Origin: Dehalococcoidia bacterium
GTDB lineage: Bacteria > Chloroflexota > Dehalococcoidia > DSTF01 > JACRBR01
DNA: 64,000 bases
Direction: 5' to 3'
Assembly (NCBI GenBank): GCA_021731085.1
Contig: JAKFYB010000006.1
Span: 17,083-81,082 of the forward strand
Shown here: positions 35,007 through 43,497 of the stretch, piece after piece
How the letters are laid out: every line of letters starts with the position of its first letter
Numbering within the stretch: the stretch's first letter is position 1
Position numbers and translations under genes: made by a program
The notes under the pieces: model-generated
Seen by the model: only the letters and a program-made list of their open reading frames with translations
The model's database searches: none
Told to the model about the DNA's origin: nothing

Positions 35007-36011
35007 TTACGTCCGCTTGCGATAGATCGCGACGGTGTTCATGGGCGAGAACATCGCGGCGTCCGTCACGAGATCGTCGATCAGGCTGAGCTCACGAAAG
35101 CATTGGTCGGAAAGTAGCATTTCCCAAGCAATCGGGGTTGGCGCCGTTGGAGGTAGCTCCTTCCGCAGGCGTCCGAACCGGCGCCGAGGTCGCTGGACAG
35201 ACGCTGGTGTGAAGTCGCGCAGGATGTCGCAGAACATCGGCATCGCAAATATCGTGCCGGCATGGCGGCGATGCACTTCTCGGAGATGCGCCGAAAGAAC
35301 CTGGACGATGTCGGCGGAACGCACCGCCTCGAACGGGCTTGTGTCGTAGTTGTCAACGTCCTTCCAGTCTGGTTCTGGCAGACCAGCATCCGGACGGCGG
35401 GCTCGTTCGCGTGCGTAGACGCTCTCGAAGATGCGCTTTTGTTCGATCGGAAAGCGAAAGCCGGATGCGCCGGTGAAGTCGTGGAGGAAGAACCAGCCAG
35501 CATGCGTGAGCGCGCGGTTGATCTGCTTCGCGATGTGTTCGAGGTTGACGACGTGGTGCAGGGTGTCGGCCGAAATAATGAGGTCGTAAGCGTTCGGTTC
35601 GAACTCTACGAAGTTCAGGTCCATCGGCTGGACGGTAACGCGTCCCGGGAAACGTTGGTCAAACATAGCCTGCCGTTTGGATAGTCCCTGCTCGTCGATG
35701 TCACAAAAGGTCAGATGTACGCCCGGGTTCTGGTCGAGCATTGCGGCTTCTTCAATGGTCGAGCCTGAACCGAGAACCAGGCCGCGCTTGTACGGGCCGT
35801 GCTCGGCGATGCGTTCATACCAGTAGCGATCTTCAAATCCAGCAAGCCGCTTGTTGTGATGGCGCTTGAATGGGCCGAGTGGCGCGGCGGCGTATGCGTC
35901 CGCAATGGCGAGCGTCGTGGGGCTAGCCCAGAACTCTGCTTCCGCGAGGACGGCCGACTGATACGCCGGATCATCCGCGCGCGCTTGCCCATTGGGGACG
36001 AACGGATTCAC
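35007..36011 (-). CDS. Class I SAM-dependent methyltransferase
   Basis: A 334-residue protein with motif I LVLGSGSTIEEAAML, an acidic motif LTFCDIDEQGL and the post-motif VEFEPNAYDLIISADTLHHVVNLEHI. The methyl acceptor is unknown. The conserved HHVVN and Tyr-rich context recall bifunctional or small-molecule methyltransferases. It is divergent from the mutase gene, with a 192-bp intergenic stretch. Confidence 0.82.
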   Translation of the reverse strand: MNPFVPNGQARADDPAYQSAVLAEAEFWASPTTLAIADAYAAAPLGPFKRHHNKRLAGFEDRYWYERIAEHGPYKRGLVLGSGSTIEEAAMLDQNPGVHLTFCDIDEQGLSKRQAMFDQRFPGRVTVQPMDLNFVEFEPNAYDLIISADTLHHVVNLEHIAKQINRALTHAGWFFLHDFTGASGFRFPIEQKRIFESVYARERARRPDAGLPEPDWKDVDNYDTSPFEAVRSADIVQVLSAHLREVHRRHAGTIFAMPMFCDILRDFTPASVQRPRRRFGRLRKELPPTAPTPIAWEMLLSDQCFRELSLIDDLVTDAAMFSPMNTVAIYRKRT

Positions 36012-36203
36012 ATCATTTTCCTGTCGGCGGTGCGCGCCGAATCAGCGCGACCAACGCGGCACCTGAGGTCGCGCCCGGCGAATTGTACAGGCGACACAAA
36101 GCCGGGTTCTGTCGCGTCAAGAGGCGGCACGGGGTCTCGTGCAGGCCCAAGTCGTATTCGGTACGATCTGGGCGCAACGTGGACGCGTGCGGATCGAGGA
36201 TGC
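36012..36203. other. Intergenic stretch with an orphan RNase P 3' motif and an inverted repeat
   Basis: On the minus strand 36116-36098 reads CGCGACAGAACCCGGCTTT, which contains the near-universal 3' segment of RNase P RNA, but the 5' consensus (GAGGAAAGTCC) is absent for several hundred bases upstream, where the mutase gene is encoded. GCGACA (36091-36096) and TGTCGC (36110-36115) form an inverted repeat around it. It may be a fragment, an attachment-site remnant or chance. No complete gene is visible. Confidence 0.35.
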
Positions 36204-37898
36204 ATGGCTGAGAACAACGGAAACGGTGCCAAGGGCGAGAGTGCGGGGGTGCGCGAAGGGATGGGCGCCTGGGAGTCTGGATCGCTGAAGAAGGCTCTTG
36301 ACCGCGGCGGCGAGCGCCAGGAGCAATTCGCGACGACATCCACCGAGACGCGCCGGCTGTACACCCCGCTGGACACGGAAGCACCGGCGTACGAACGTGA
36401 CCTTGGTAGTCCAGGCCAGTTTCCGTATACGCGCGGCGTGCAGGAGACGATGTACCGCGGACGTCTATGGACGATGCGGCAGTACGCAGGATTCGGAACC
36501 GCGATGGAGTCCAATCGGCGCTTCAAGTTTCTTCTGAGCCAGGGGCAAACGGGGCTGTCGGTGGCATTCGACCTGCCAACGCAGATTGGACTTGATTCCG
36601 ACGATCCGAACGCGAGCGCGGAGATTGGGCAGGTCGGCGTCGCGATCGATTCTCTTGCTGATATGGAAGACATGTTCGAGCAGATCCCGCTCGATAAGGT
36701 AAGCACGTCGATGACGATCAACGCCCCGGCCGCGGTGCTGGTAGCGATGTATCTGGCGGTGGCGGAGAAGCAGGGTGTGCCAGGCAGCGACGTGATGGGC
36801 ACGGCGCAAAATGATGTACTCAAGGAGTATGTCGCGCGAGGCACCTACATCTATCCGCCGCGACCGTCCTTGCGGCTCGCTGCGGATCTGATTACATACG
36901 GCGCTGCGCACGCGCCGAAGTTCAACACGATCAGCGTGAGCGGATATCACATTCGCGATGCCGGTTCGACCGCAAGTCAGGAAATCGGCTTTGCATTCTC
37001 GAATGCGATCGCTTACCTCGAGGCCTGCCAGCGATCCGGTGTCGATGTGGACGAGGTAGCGCCGCGCATCTCCTGGATATTCAACACGCACAACAACTTC
37101 TTCGAGGAGATCGCAAAGTACCGTGCATTGCGACGCATGTGGGCGAAGCTTCTGCGCGAGCGGTTCGGGGCGAAGAATCCGAATTCGTGGAAGCTCCGCA
37201 CGCACATCCAGACTGGTGGCGCGACGCTCACGGCGCAGCAGCCGGAGAACAACATCGTGCGGGCGTCGGTGCAAACGCTAGCTTCTGTTCTGGGTGGCGT
37301 GCAGTCGATCGCGCTGTCCTGCTACGACGAGGCGCTGGCGATCCCGACGGAGGAAGCGCAGCGCATCGCACTCAGGACGCAGCAGATCATCGGGCATGAG
37401 ACAGGCGTGACGGACACTGTGGATCCGTTTGGCGGCTCGTACTACGTCGAAGCGCTGACGGACGAGATCGAGGCCGCAGCACAAGAGTACATCAACCGTA
37501 TTGAGGACATGGGCGGATCGGTTTCGGCGATCGAGTCGGGCTACATGCAGACGGAGATCCAGGAAGCTGCCGTCGAGCAGCAGCGCGCGATCGAGTCCGG
37601 TGCGCGCGTCGTGGTTGGCGTGAACAAGTTCAAGAGCGATGAAGAGCCGGAACCGACGATCTTCCGGATGAATCATGAAGTCGCTCAGGCGCAGATTGTG
37701 CGACTCAAGCGGGTTCGGGCAGAACGTGATAGCGCGGCGTCAGGCAAGGCGCTGGCCAGATTGCGTGAAGCCGCACAGGGCGACGACAACCTGATGCCGG
37801 CGATTCTCGACGCGGTCAAGGCGTACGCCACGCTGGGCGAGATCTGCGGGGAGCTTCGTACGGTTTGGGGCGAATACCGCCCGCCGACGGTGGTGTGA
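36204..37898 (+). CDS. Methylmalonyl-CoA mutase large (catalytic) subunit
   Basis: The 564-residue protein is the substrate-binding TIM-barrel part of an adenosylcobalamin acyl-CoA mutase, without a cobalamin-binding domain. Recognisable segments are FPYTRGVQETMYRGRLWTMRQYAGFGTAMESN, QGQTGLSVAFDLPTQIGLDSDDP, STSMTINAPAAVLVAMY and DPFGGSYYVEALTDEIE. It isomerises methylmalonyl-CoA and succinyl-CoA, or a related pair such as 2-hydroxyisobutyryl-CoA, with a separate B12-binding subunit not in the window. ATG at 36204 follows GAGGA. Specificity between these mutases cannot be decided here. Confidence 0.92.
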   Translation: MAENNGNGAKGESAGVREGMGAWESGSLKKALDRGGERQEQFATTSTETRRLYTPLDTEAPAYERDLGSPGQFPYTRGVQETMYRGRLWTMRQYAGFGTAMESNRRFKFLLSQGQTGLSVAFDLPTQIGLDSDDPNASAEIGQVGVAIDSLADMEDMFEQIPLDKVSTSMTINAPAAVLVAMYLAVAEKQGVPGSDVMGTAQNDVLKEYVARGTYIYPPRPSLRLAADLITYGAAHAPKFNTISVSGYHIRDAGSTASQEIGFAFSNAIAYLEACQRSGVDVDEVAPRISWIFNTHNNFFEEIAKYRALRRMWAKLLRERFGAKNPNSWKLRTHIQTGGATLTAQQPENNIVRASVQTLASVLGGVQSIALSCYDEALAIPTEEAQRIALRTQQIIGHETGVTDTVDPFGGSYYVEALTDEIEAAAQEYINRIEDMGGSVSAIESGYMQTEIQEAAVEQQRAIESGARVVVGVNKFKSDEEPEPTIFRMNHEVAQAQIVRLKRVRAERDSAASGKALARLREAAQGDDNLMPAILDAVKAYATLGEICGELRTVWGEYRPPTVV

Positions 37899-37980
37899 GA
37901 GACCGGCATCTTGACGGCGTTGGGGCGCGGCTATGCCGTTGAATCTCGATGCTGTACAGTCTCCGCCGATGTGCAATTCC

Positions 37981-38014
37981 CCCGCCTCGGCGTGATGCAC
38001 GGGCGGGTTTTCAT
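37981..38014 (+). terminator. Hairpin between mutase and SDR genes (possible terminator or attenuator)
   Basis: CCCGCC near 37981 pairs with GGGCGGG at about 38001-38007, followed by TTTTC. It lies 83 bp after the mutase stop and just before the ribosome site of the SDR gene, so it could end the mutase transcript or attenuate the next gene. Confidence 0.4.
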
Positions 38015-38026
38015 CGTGGAGGAAGA

Positions 38027-38773
38027 ATGGCGAAGCGCCTCGAAGGGCAAGTGGCGGTTGTTACAGGAGCCTCCCGCGGGCTAGGGCGCGCGTGCGCTCT
38101 TGAATTGGGCCGTGAGGGCGCGACGGTCGTCGTGAACTACTTCACCAGTCCAGATCCGGCGAAAGAGGTTGTGGCCGAGATCGAGGCTGCGGGCTCGAAG
38201 GCTATCGCCGTCGCGGGTAACGTCGGCGTTGCGGCGGAAGCCAAAGCACTCATCGACAAGACGATCGAGACGTACGGCCATATCGACATCCTCATCAACA
38301 ACGCCGGCATCAACAGAGACAAGACCCTCAAGCGGATGAGCAACGAGGACTGGGACGACGTCATCACCACGGACCTGAGCAGCGCGTTCTACTGCACCTC
38401 GGCAGCGGTTCCACACATGACTGAACGCAACTACGGACGGATCATCGTGATGTCCAGCATCATCGGTCAGATGGGCAATCTGGGGCAATCGAACTACGCC
38501 GCAGCCAAGGCGGGCCTGATCGCGTTCGCGAAATCGGCGGCGAAGGAGCTGGCACGGAACAACATCACCGTAAACGCGATGTGCCCGGGTTTCGTTGAGA
38601 CGGATATGGTCATTGCCTTGAGTGACGAAGTCAAGGCCGCCTTGCTGAAGAACATCCCACTTGGCCGATTCGGCAAGCCGGAGGAAGTCGCGAACTTTGT
38701 GCGCTTCCTTGTGACCGAAGGTGACTGGATCACGGGTCAGCAGTTCAATCCAAACGGTGGCCAGTACATGTAG
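38027..38773 (+). CDS. SDR reductase, 3-oxoacyl-ACP / acetoacetyl-CoA reductase type
   Basis: This 248-residue short-chain dehydrogenase has the cofactor motif TGASRGLGRA, the NNAG motif, catalytic Ser (SSIIGQMG) and YAAAK, and PGFVETDM. It reduces 3-oxoacyl groups on ACP or CoA with NADPH, like FabG or PhaB. ATG at 38027 follows GGAGGAAG. With MaoC and 3-hydroxyacyl-CoA dehydrogenase nearby, a hydroxyacyl-CoA role is likely. Confidence 0.9.
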   Translation: MAKRLEGQVAVVTGASRGLGRACALELGREGATVVVNYFTSPDPAKEVVAEIEAAGSKAIAVAGNVGVAAEAKALIDKTIETYGHIDILINNAGINRDKTLKRMSNEDWDDVITTDLSSAFYCTSAAVPHMTERNYGRIIVMSSIIGQMGNLGQSNYAAAKAGLIAFAKSAAKELARNNITVNAMCPGFVETDMVIALSDEVKAALLKNIPLGRFGKPEEVANFVRFLVTEGDWITGQQFNPNGGQYM

Positions 38774-38841
38774 GTTCGTCGAGAACCAAGAAGCAGGACT
38801 TTTAGAAGCCGCGCTATGAACGATCGAAGGGCGTCCACACC

Positions 38842-39591
38842 ATGAACATCGATGACATCAAGCTGGTTGGGGTTATGGGTGGCGGCGTCATGGGTGGCGG
38901 TATCGCGCAGTCGTTCATTGCCGCCGGGTTCTCGGCAATCGTCCGCGACTTGAACGACGACCTGATCGAGAAGACTCGTGCGTCGATGATCGATGGCCGG
39001 TTCGGACTGAAGGGCGCCGTCGACCGTGGCAAAATGTCACAGGCGGACTACGACGCGACGGTCGCGCGACTGTCATTCACGCAGGACGTAGGGGATCTGG
39101 CGGCTTGCGATTTGATCATCGAGGCGGTGCCAGAGAACCTCGAGCTAAAGAAGACTGTGTTCAAGGAGTTGGACGCGATCGTAAAGAAGGACGCTATCTT
39201 CGCTACGAACACATCCGGGTTCGCGATCTCGGATGTGAACAAGGCAGTGTCGCGCCGTGATCGGTTCATCGGGTTTCACTGGTTCAGCCCGGCCTTCATC
39301 ATGAAGCCCATCGAGATTATCTACGCGCCGGAAACGTCGCAGGAGACGATCGACACGATGGTGGCAATCACGAAGAAGATGGGGAAGGCGCCGATTCTTG
39401 TGAAGGACGCGCCGGGCAAGTACGGGTTTGTCGGCAATCGCATCTACTTCGCGATGGTGGCGGAGGCGCGCAAGGTCCTGGAAGAAGGGATTGCGAGCGC
39501 CGAAGACATCGATGAGGTGATGAAGCTGGGATACAACTGGCCGGTGGGGCCGCTGGGCATGACGCGCGGCGCACGCGGCGGCTGGCAATAG
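38842..39591 (+). CDS. 3-hydroxyacyl-CoA dehydrogenase with shortened C-terminal domain
   Basis: The NAD-binding half is complete: GVMGGGVMGGGIAQSFIAAGFSAIVRDLN, and the catalytic region NTSGFAISDVNKAVSRRDRFIGFHWFSPA. It oxidises (S)-3-hydroxyacyl-CoA to 3-oxoacyl-CoA with NAD+. At 249 residues it is about 30 shorter than typical 3-hydroxybutyryl-CoA dehydrogenase, ending GPLGMTRGARGGWQ where relatives continue for one or two more helices. A hairpin (GCTGGTGC/GCACCAGC) directly follows the stop. This may be a short subfamily or a truncation. Confidence 0.85.
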   Translation: MNIDDIKLVGVMGGGVMGGGIAQSFIAAGFSAIVRDLNDDLIEKTRASMIDGRFGLKGAVDRGKMSQADYDATVARLSFTQDVGDLAACDLIIEAVPENLELKKTVFKELDAIVKKDAIFATNTSGFAISDVNKAVSRRDRFIGFHWFSPAFIMKPIEIIYAPETSQETIDTMVAITKKMGKAPILVKDAPGKYGFVGNRIYFAMVAEARKVLEEGIASAEDIDEVMKLGYNWPVGPLGMTRGARGGWQ

Positions 39592-39628
39592 GGCTGGTGC
39601 TGTGGCACCAGCTGCGTAGTTAACGTCG

Positions 39629-40216
39629 TTGTTGATTGATCTCCACTGTCACACGAAGGTTCACTCCGCTTGTAGCGCCCTGACTCCGGAGGCGCTCGTG
39701 CGCGCTGCACAGGCCCGTGGGCTCGATGGCGTGTGTATCACCGAACACGATGCCCTGTGGCCACTGCGTGACCTCGAGCGGCTCGCCTCCGAGATGGACT
39801 TTCTTGTGTTGCGCGGCATGGAGGTTACGACTGAGGTCGGGCACGTATTGGTGTACGGCGCATCCGCTCATCGGCCGGAGATGGCAACCCTGGCCGAACT
39901 GCGCGCAATCGTGCGGGCGGAGCGGGCTATGATGTTTCTTGCGCACCCTAGTCGGAAGTACGGATCGCTGCTGCCGGATGATCTGGGGGTCTATTTCGAT
40001 TCGGTCGAGGCGCAGAATGGGACTGAGGGGGTGTTGCAAAACACAGATGCGACGAGACTCGCGGCAGGACTGTCTCTGCCTGGGATTGGAGGCAGCGACG
40101 CACATTCGGTGCGGGAGGTCGGTGTGTGCGCAACGAAGTTCGATGGGATCGTGCGCAACGAGGATGATCTTCTGCTCGCGCTACGTTCGGGCGCGTTTTC
40201 GGCTGTGAAATTGTAG
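39629..40216 (+). CDS. PHP-domain phosphoesterase
   Basis: A 195-residue PHP hydrolase: DLHCHTKVHSACSALTPEALVRAAQARGLDGVCITEHDAL gives the metal-binding HxH and EHD, with FLAHPSRKYG and GGSDAHSVREVG supplying the later ligands. Metal-dependent phosphomonoesterases of this type act on histidinol phosphate, nucleotides or sugar phosphates. The start is TTG at 39629 or 39632. No substrate is suggested by the neighbours. Confidence 0.87.
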   Translation: MLIDLHCHTKVHSACSALTPEALVRAAQARGLDGVCITEHDALWPLRDLERLASEMDFLVLRGMEVTTEVGHVLVYGASAHRPEMATLAELRAIVRAERAMMFLAHPSRKYGSLLPDDLGVYFDSVEAQNGTEGVLQNTDATRLAAGLSLPGIGGSDAHSVREVGVCATKFDGIVRNEDDLLLALRSGAFSAVKL

Positions 40217-40324
40217 CGCGCGCGCATTTCCCCTACGCCTGCTAGCAACGCATACGCTTGTTCTGATAGCCTTACGCGATTGCATAGCGATCAATGACGC
40301 TGGGATGAGGCAAGGAGGTCGGTG

Positions 40325-41470
40325 ATGGGTGAAGGCGCCATTCTTGGACGGAACATTTCGCGGCGGAAGTTTCTCGCGGCATCGGCAGCAACCGTAACAG
40401 CGGCGGCCGGGTTGGGCATTTCGGCTTGCGACCCGTACATCGTGCGGAAGATTCAGCAAGACAAGACACCTCGGCAGCCGCATCACACCGCGTGGGTGTG
40501 GCAGTTCTCGACGGACGGTGGACTTGACACAGTGGCGGAGCGCTTGCAGGGCAGGAACGTCGGCGTCGTCATCAAGACACACGACGAGTTGGACTGGATG
40601 TCGCGGTATGACCACCACGGCGACGCGATCTCCAGCGCGCAACGCGCTGCGAACGTCGGGCGCTTCTTCGAGGACCGAGGGGTTCCGTACCACGCTTGGT
40701 GCGTGATCAAGGGCATTCATCCGGAGCGAGAAGCGGAGATGTGCGCGGAGGTTCTCGCGGGCGGGGCTCGCAGCCTCGTGCTTGACATCGAGGCGGGATC
40801 GGGCTTTTGGGTGGGTGGCGTCGCGGAGGTGGAGCGATTCGGGAACCGGCTGCGCACGTTGCAGCCGTACGCGCGCGTGGACATTTCGATTGACGCGCGG
40901 CCGTGGCGTATCAATCTTGTGCCGATGGCGCCGTTCGTGTCGCTGAGCGACGGCATTTGGCCCCAGCTGTACTGGGACACCTTCAACACGTCAGGGAACT
41001 ACGACGGGTATCGAGCAGCGGGGTTCACGATCCCCGCGGATGGACTGACACCGGAGTTCCTGGTGGACGCGACGGCACAGATTCTGGCACCGTATGAGCG
41101 GCCGATCATTCCGATCGGACAAGGCGCTACGACCAACCCGCAGGCTTGGCCGCGGTTTACGCATCGTGCATGGGAGTTGGGGCAGACGGAGGTATCAATC
41201 TGGCGGCTCGGTGTGACGCCCAATGAGACGGTTGATTATCTAGGCGCGAATCAGCCCGGGCCGGAGCCAATCGCGCCGCCACCAACGGCAACGGCGACAT
41301 CGAACGCAAAGACGAAAACGGCCACGCCGACGAAGACGCCAAAGCAGCCGACGGCGACCAAGACCTCAACGCGAACGCCAACGCCGACGCGGACCCACAC
41401 TCCCACGCGAACACCGTCGCCGCTCTCGACATCAACGTCGACACCGACGCCGACTCCAACCATGCCCTAG
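40325..41470 (+). CDS. Tat-exported lipoprotein with Thr/Pro-rich tail, unknown function
   Basis: The 381-residue precursor has a twin-arginine motif (SRRKFL, residues 12-17) and a lipobox (GISAC, Cys35), so it folds in the cytoplasm before export. The mature domain (about 60-310) looks like a beta/alpha barrel with VVIKTHDELDW, LVLDIEAGSGFW and DGIWPQLYWDTFN motifs, resembling glycoside-hydrolase or glucosaminidase-like folds. The last ~70 residues are Thr/Pro/Ser repeats of a surface-spanning linker. RBS AGGAGG precedes ATG at 40325. The enzyme activity is not established. Confidence 0.8.
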   Translation: MGEGAILGRNISRRKFLAASAATVTAAAGLGISACDPYIVRKIQQDKTPRQPHHTAWVWQFSTDGGLDTVAERLQGRNVGVVIKTHDELDWMSRYDHHGDAISSAQRAANVGRFFEDRGVPYHAWCVIKGIHPEREAEMCAEVLAGGARSLVLDIEAGSGFWVGGVAEVERFGNRLRTLQPYARVDISIDARPWRINLVPMAPFVSLSDGIWPQLYWDTFNTSGNYDGYRAAGFTIPADGLTPEFLVDATAQILAPYERPIIPIGQGATTNPQAWPRFTHRAWELGQTEVSIWRLGVTPNETVDYLGANQPGPEPIAPPPTATATSNAKTKTATPTKTPKQPTATKTSTRTPTPTRTHTPTRTPSPLSTSTSTPTPTPTMP

Positions 41471-41520
41471 GCAAGGTTCTGGATCAGCGCACCTACGAAG
41501 GGTACGGAAACCTGGGAGTG

Positions 41521-41754
41521 CTAGCTCTCGCGCCAGGTTACGAAGTCGTGGACGAGGCGCTTGAGCGTGCTTTGTTGAGGCTGCGCTCGCCGTTCGTACC
41601 GGGTGAAGCAGCGTGTGCACCTGTACACGCTCTGTGCCGCGCCGAGGGAGTGGCGGACGATGCTGCCCCGGCAGCCGTCCTGCGCGCAGTCGCGAACTGA
41701 CGCGTCGATAATGTGGATACGTGGCGCTTCGACTTCGTGGACTGGTAGGTTCAT
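41521..41754 (-). CDS. Possible small zinc-ribbon protein
   Basis: A 77-residue minus-strand frame has a Cys pattern consistent with a zinc ribbon (RDCAQDGCRGS and YRCTRCFTRYERR) and a basic helical C-terminus. Third codon positions favour G and C, as in real genes here. It has no good ribosome site, and an overlapping plus-strand frame also exists, so the call is tentative. Confidence 0.4.
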   Translation of the reverse strand: MNLPVHEVEAPRIHIIDASVRDCAQDGCRGSIVRHSLGAAQSVYRCTRCFTRYERRAQPQQSTLKRLVHDFVTWRES

Positions 41755-41807
41755 GACAGGGAAATCGTAGTGGTCGTGCGACCGAAGGCGATCCGGCTTA
41801 TGTGCAG

Positions 41808-41835
41808 CGTTAACGCACGTTAATCAATCGTTAAC
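41808..41835 (+). promoter_or_regulatory. Three helically phased CGTTAA repeats, candidate operator
   Basis: CGTTAAC (41808-41814), CGTTAAT (41818-41824) and CGTTAAC (41829-41835) start 10 and 11 bp apart, on one face of the helix, about 52 bp upstream of the Gfo/Idh start. This arrangement suits cooperative binding of a regulator or a bent promoter. No regulator is encoded nearby. Confidence 0.45.
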
Positions 41836-41886
41836 CTAGAGCCGCCTGCTGCGTGCGCCGGTGTTCTCGTCAATCATGGAGGTCCA

Positions 41887-43122
41887 ATGGGGCGTAGTCT
41901 GGGCATCGGATTCGTGGGAGCCGGGTTCATGAACCGCTTTCACGTGCAGAGTCTCGTCGGCGTGCGGGACTGCGACGTGACGGGTGTGTTCAGTCCGACG
42001 CAGGCGAACGCTGAGGCTCTTGCGGGCCTGGCGAAAGAGCTTGGGGTCGGCGAGCCGCGGGTGCACGCGTCGCTGGCCGAGCTTGTCGCAGACCCTGCTG
42101 TGGACGCGCTGTGGATCGCAACGACGAACGACACGCGAATCGCGGTGATCGAGGAGATCGTCGATGCGGTGAAGTCCGGGAAGGGCACGCTCATCGGGAT
42201 TGCGTGCGAGAAGCCGCTGGCGCGCAACCTGGCTGAGGCGCGGAGGATGATCGCGCTGATCGAGTCGACGCCGTTGCTGCACGGCTACCTTGAGAACCAA
42301 GTGTTCGAGCCGTCGATCGTTCGGGGCAAGGAGATCATCTGGCGGCGTGCGGCGCCGATCGCGGGGCGCCCGTATCTCGCGCGGGCGGCGGAGGAACACA
42401 GCGGGCCGCACATGCCGTGGTTCTGGGACGGCGTGCGCCAGGGTGGCGGCGTTCTGAACGACATGCTGTGCCATAGCTATGAGGCGGCACGTTTTCTGCT
42501 GACGTCGCCAGATGAAACGCGTGAGGCGTTAGTGGTCGAGGAAGTGAACGCACAGATTGCGTCGCTTAAGTGGACGCGGCGGGAGTACGCCGAGTTGTTG
42601 AGCGAGCGCTACGGTGGGGCCGTGGACTACAAGCGCGCGCCAGCGGAGGATTTCGCGCGGGCATCTGTGAAGCTGCGGGCGCCGGGCGGCGAGACGCTGC
42701 TGGTGGAGGCGACGACGTCGTGGAGCTTCGTGGGGCCGGCGTTGCGATTGCGGGCAGAGTTGCTGGGGCCGGAGTATGCGCTGGAGGTCGACAGCCTGAA
42801 GGCGGATCTCAGTGTGTTCCTGAGCCGGCGCGTCACCGGGGCGGAGGGCGAAGACCTCGTCGAGAAACAGAATGCCGAGCAGGGGCTGATGCCGGTAGTT
42901 GCAGACGAGGCCGGTGTGTACGGGTACGTCGCGGAGAACCGGCATATGGTGCGCCGGTTTCTCGATGGCGTCATGCCGGACGAGAACTGGTGCGACGGTC
43001 TCGCTGTGACGGAAGTATTGATGGCGTGCTACAAGTCGGCAGAAGAGGGACGGACGATCGCGTTTCCCGCGAACCTTACGGACTTTGTGCCGCAGGTGGC
43101 GCAGGGGACGTGGCGGGGATAG
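41887..43122 (+). CDS. Gfo/Idh/MocA-family NAD(P)-dependent oxidoreductase
   Basis: A 411-residue protein with a Rossmann start IGFVGAGFMNRFHVQSLVGVRDCDV and the family's active-site region IGIACEKPLARNLAEARRMIALIE, then a C-terminal alpha/beta domain. It oxidises or reduces a sugar or inositol hydroxyl. ATG follows GGAGGTCCA. It lies near a second Gfo/Idh gene and a sugar isomerase, which suggests a sugar-acid or inositol pathway. Confidence 0.9.
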   Translation: MGRSLGIGFVGAGFMNRFHVQSLVGVRDCDVTGVFSPTQANAEALAGLAKELGVGEPRVHASLAELVADPAVDALWIATTNDTRIAVIEEIVDAVKSGKGTLIGIACEKPLARNLAEARRMIALIESTPLLHGYLENQVFEPSIVRGKEIIWRRAAPIAGRPYLARAAEEHSGPHMPWFWDGVRQGGGVLNDMLCHSYEAARFLLTSPDETREALVVEEVNAQIASLKWTRREYAELLSERYGGAVDYKRAPAEDFARASVKLRAPGGETLLVEATTSWSFVGPALRLRAELLGPEYALEVDSLKADLSVFLSRRVTGAEGEDLVEKQNAEQGLMPVVADEAGVYGYVAENRHMVRRFLDGVMPDENWCDGLAVTEVLMACYKSAEEGRTIAFPANLTDFVPQVAQGTWRG

Positions 43123-43146
43123 CGCGTGGAGATTCGTGCTTGGTGA

Positions 43147-43497
43147 TTGGTGGACGCTGAAGCAATCGTCTCGGCACAACATCAGACTTGTAGGGTGCAT
43201 GGTCTTGAACCGGTGTTTCCTGACTCTGATTCTATGATCGTCGGGCGCGGCTTCGACAACGCCAACGCTCCAATCCACGAACTCCGACATCCACCGGAAG
43301 GGCAAAGCTGCGGTTGGTACATCTGGACGGGTGACTGGTCGGACGCAGCTGACTTCTTTTCGCCGGTTCATGTTCACCATGCCGCCGACTTGTATCCGGA
43401 CGTGCTTTCGTACCTCGCGCTTCCGCCCGGCTGGAGATTCTTGATCGCGCCGGACTATGAGGACGTGTGGTTCGACAGCGCGCTGCTTGAGATTTAG
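43147..43497 (+). CDS. Imm33-like (DUF2185) small protein
   Basis: This 116-residue protein has the pattern GWYIWTGDWSDAADFFSPVHVHHAADLYPDVLSYLALPPGWRFLIAPDYEDVWFD, which I associate from memory with the immunity protein Imm33/DUF2185 family. Such proteins neutralise toxins in polymorphic toxin systems, but no toxin gene is adjacent. It follows the Gfo/Idh gene by 24 bp and its end overlaps the next, convergent gene by four bases. Family assignment is from recall, not a search. Confidence 0.6.
   Translation: MVDAEAIVSAQHQTCRVHGLEPVFPDSDSMIVGRGFDNANAPIHELRHPPEGQSCGWYIWTGDWSDAADFFSPVHVHHAADLYPDVLSYLALPPGWRFLIAPDYEDVWFDSALLEI

Larger units (their letters stand above)
41471..41886. other. Intergenic stretch after the Tat lipoprotein gene
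   Basis: This 416-bp stretch holds a possible small minus-strand zinc-ribbon gene (41521-41754) and a triple CGTTAA-type repeat (41808-41835) upstream of the Gfo/Idh gene. I see no RNA gene or mobile element. Confidence 0.6.

Noticed and set aside
36012..36203. Complete RNase P RNA gene
   Set aside because: Only the 3' motif is present; the 5' half is absent and the space is taken by the mutase gene.
39591..39615. Hairpin GCTGGTGC/GCACCAGC after the 3-hydroxyacyl-CoA dehydrogenase as a terminator
   Set aside because: No T run follows; kept only as a note in that gene's entry.
41518..41700. Plus-strand 60-residue ORF downstream of the Tat lipoprotein
   Set aside because: Overlaps the more gene-like minus-strand zinc-ribbon frame, has no ribosome site and no motif.
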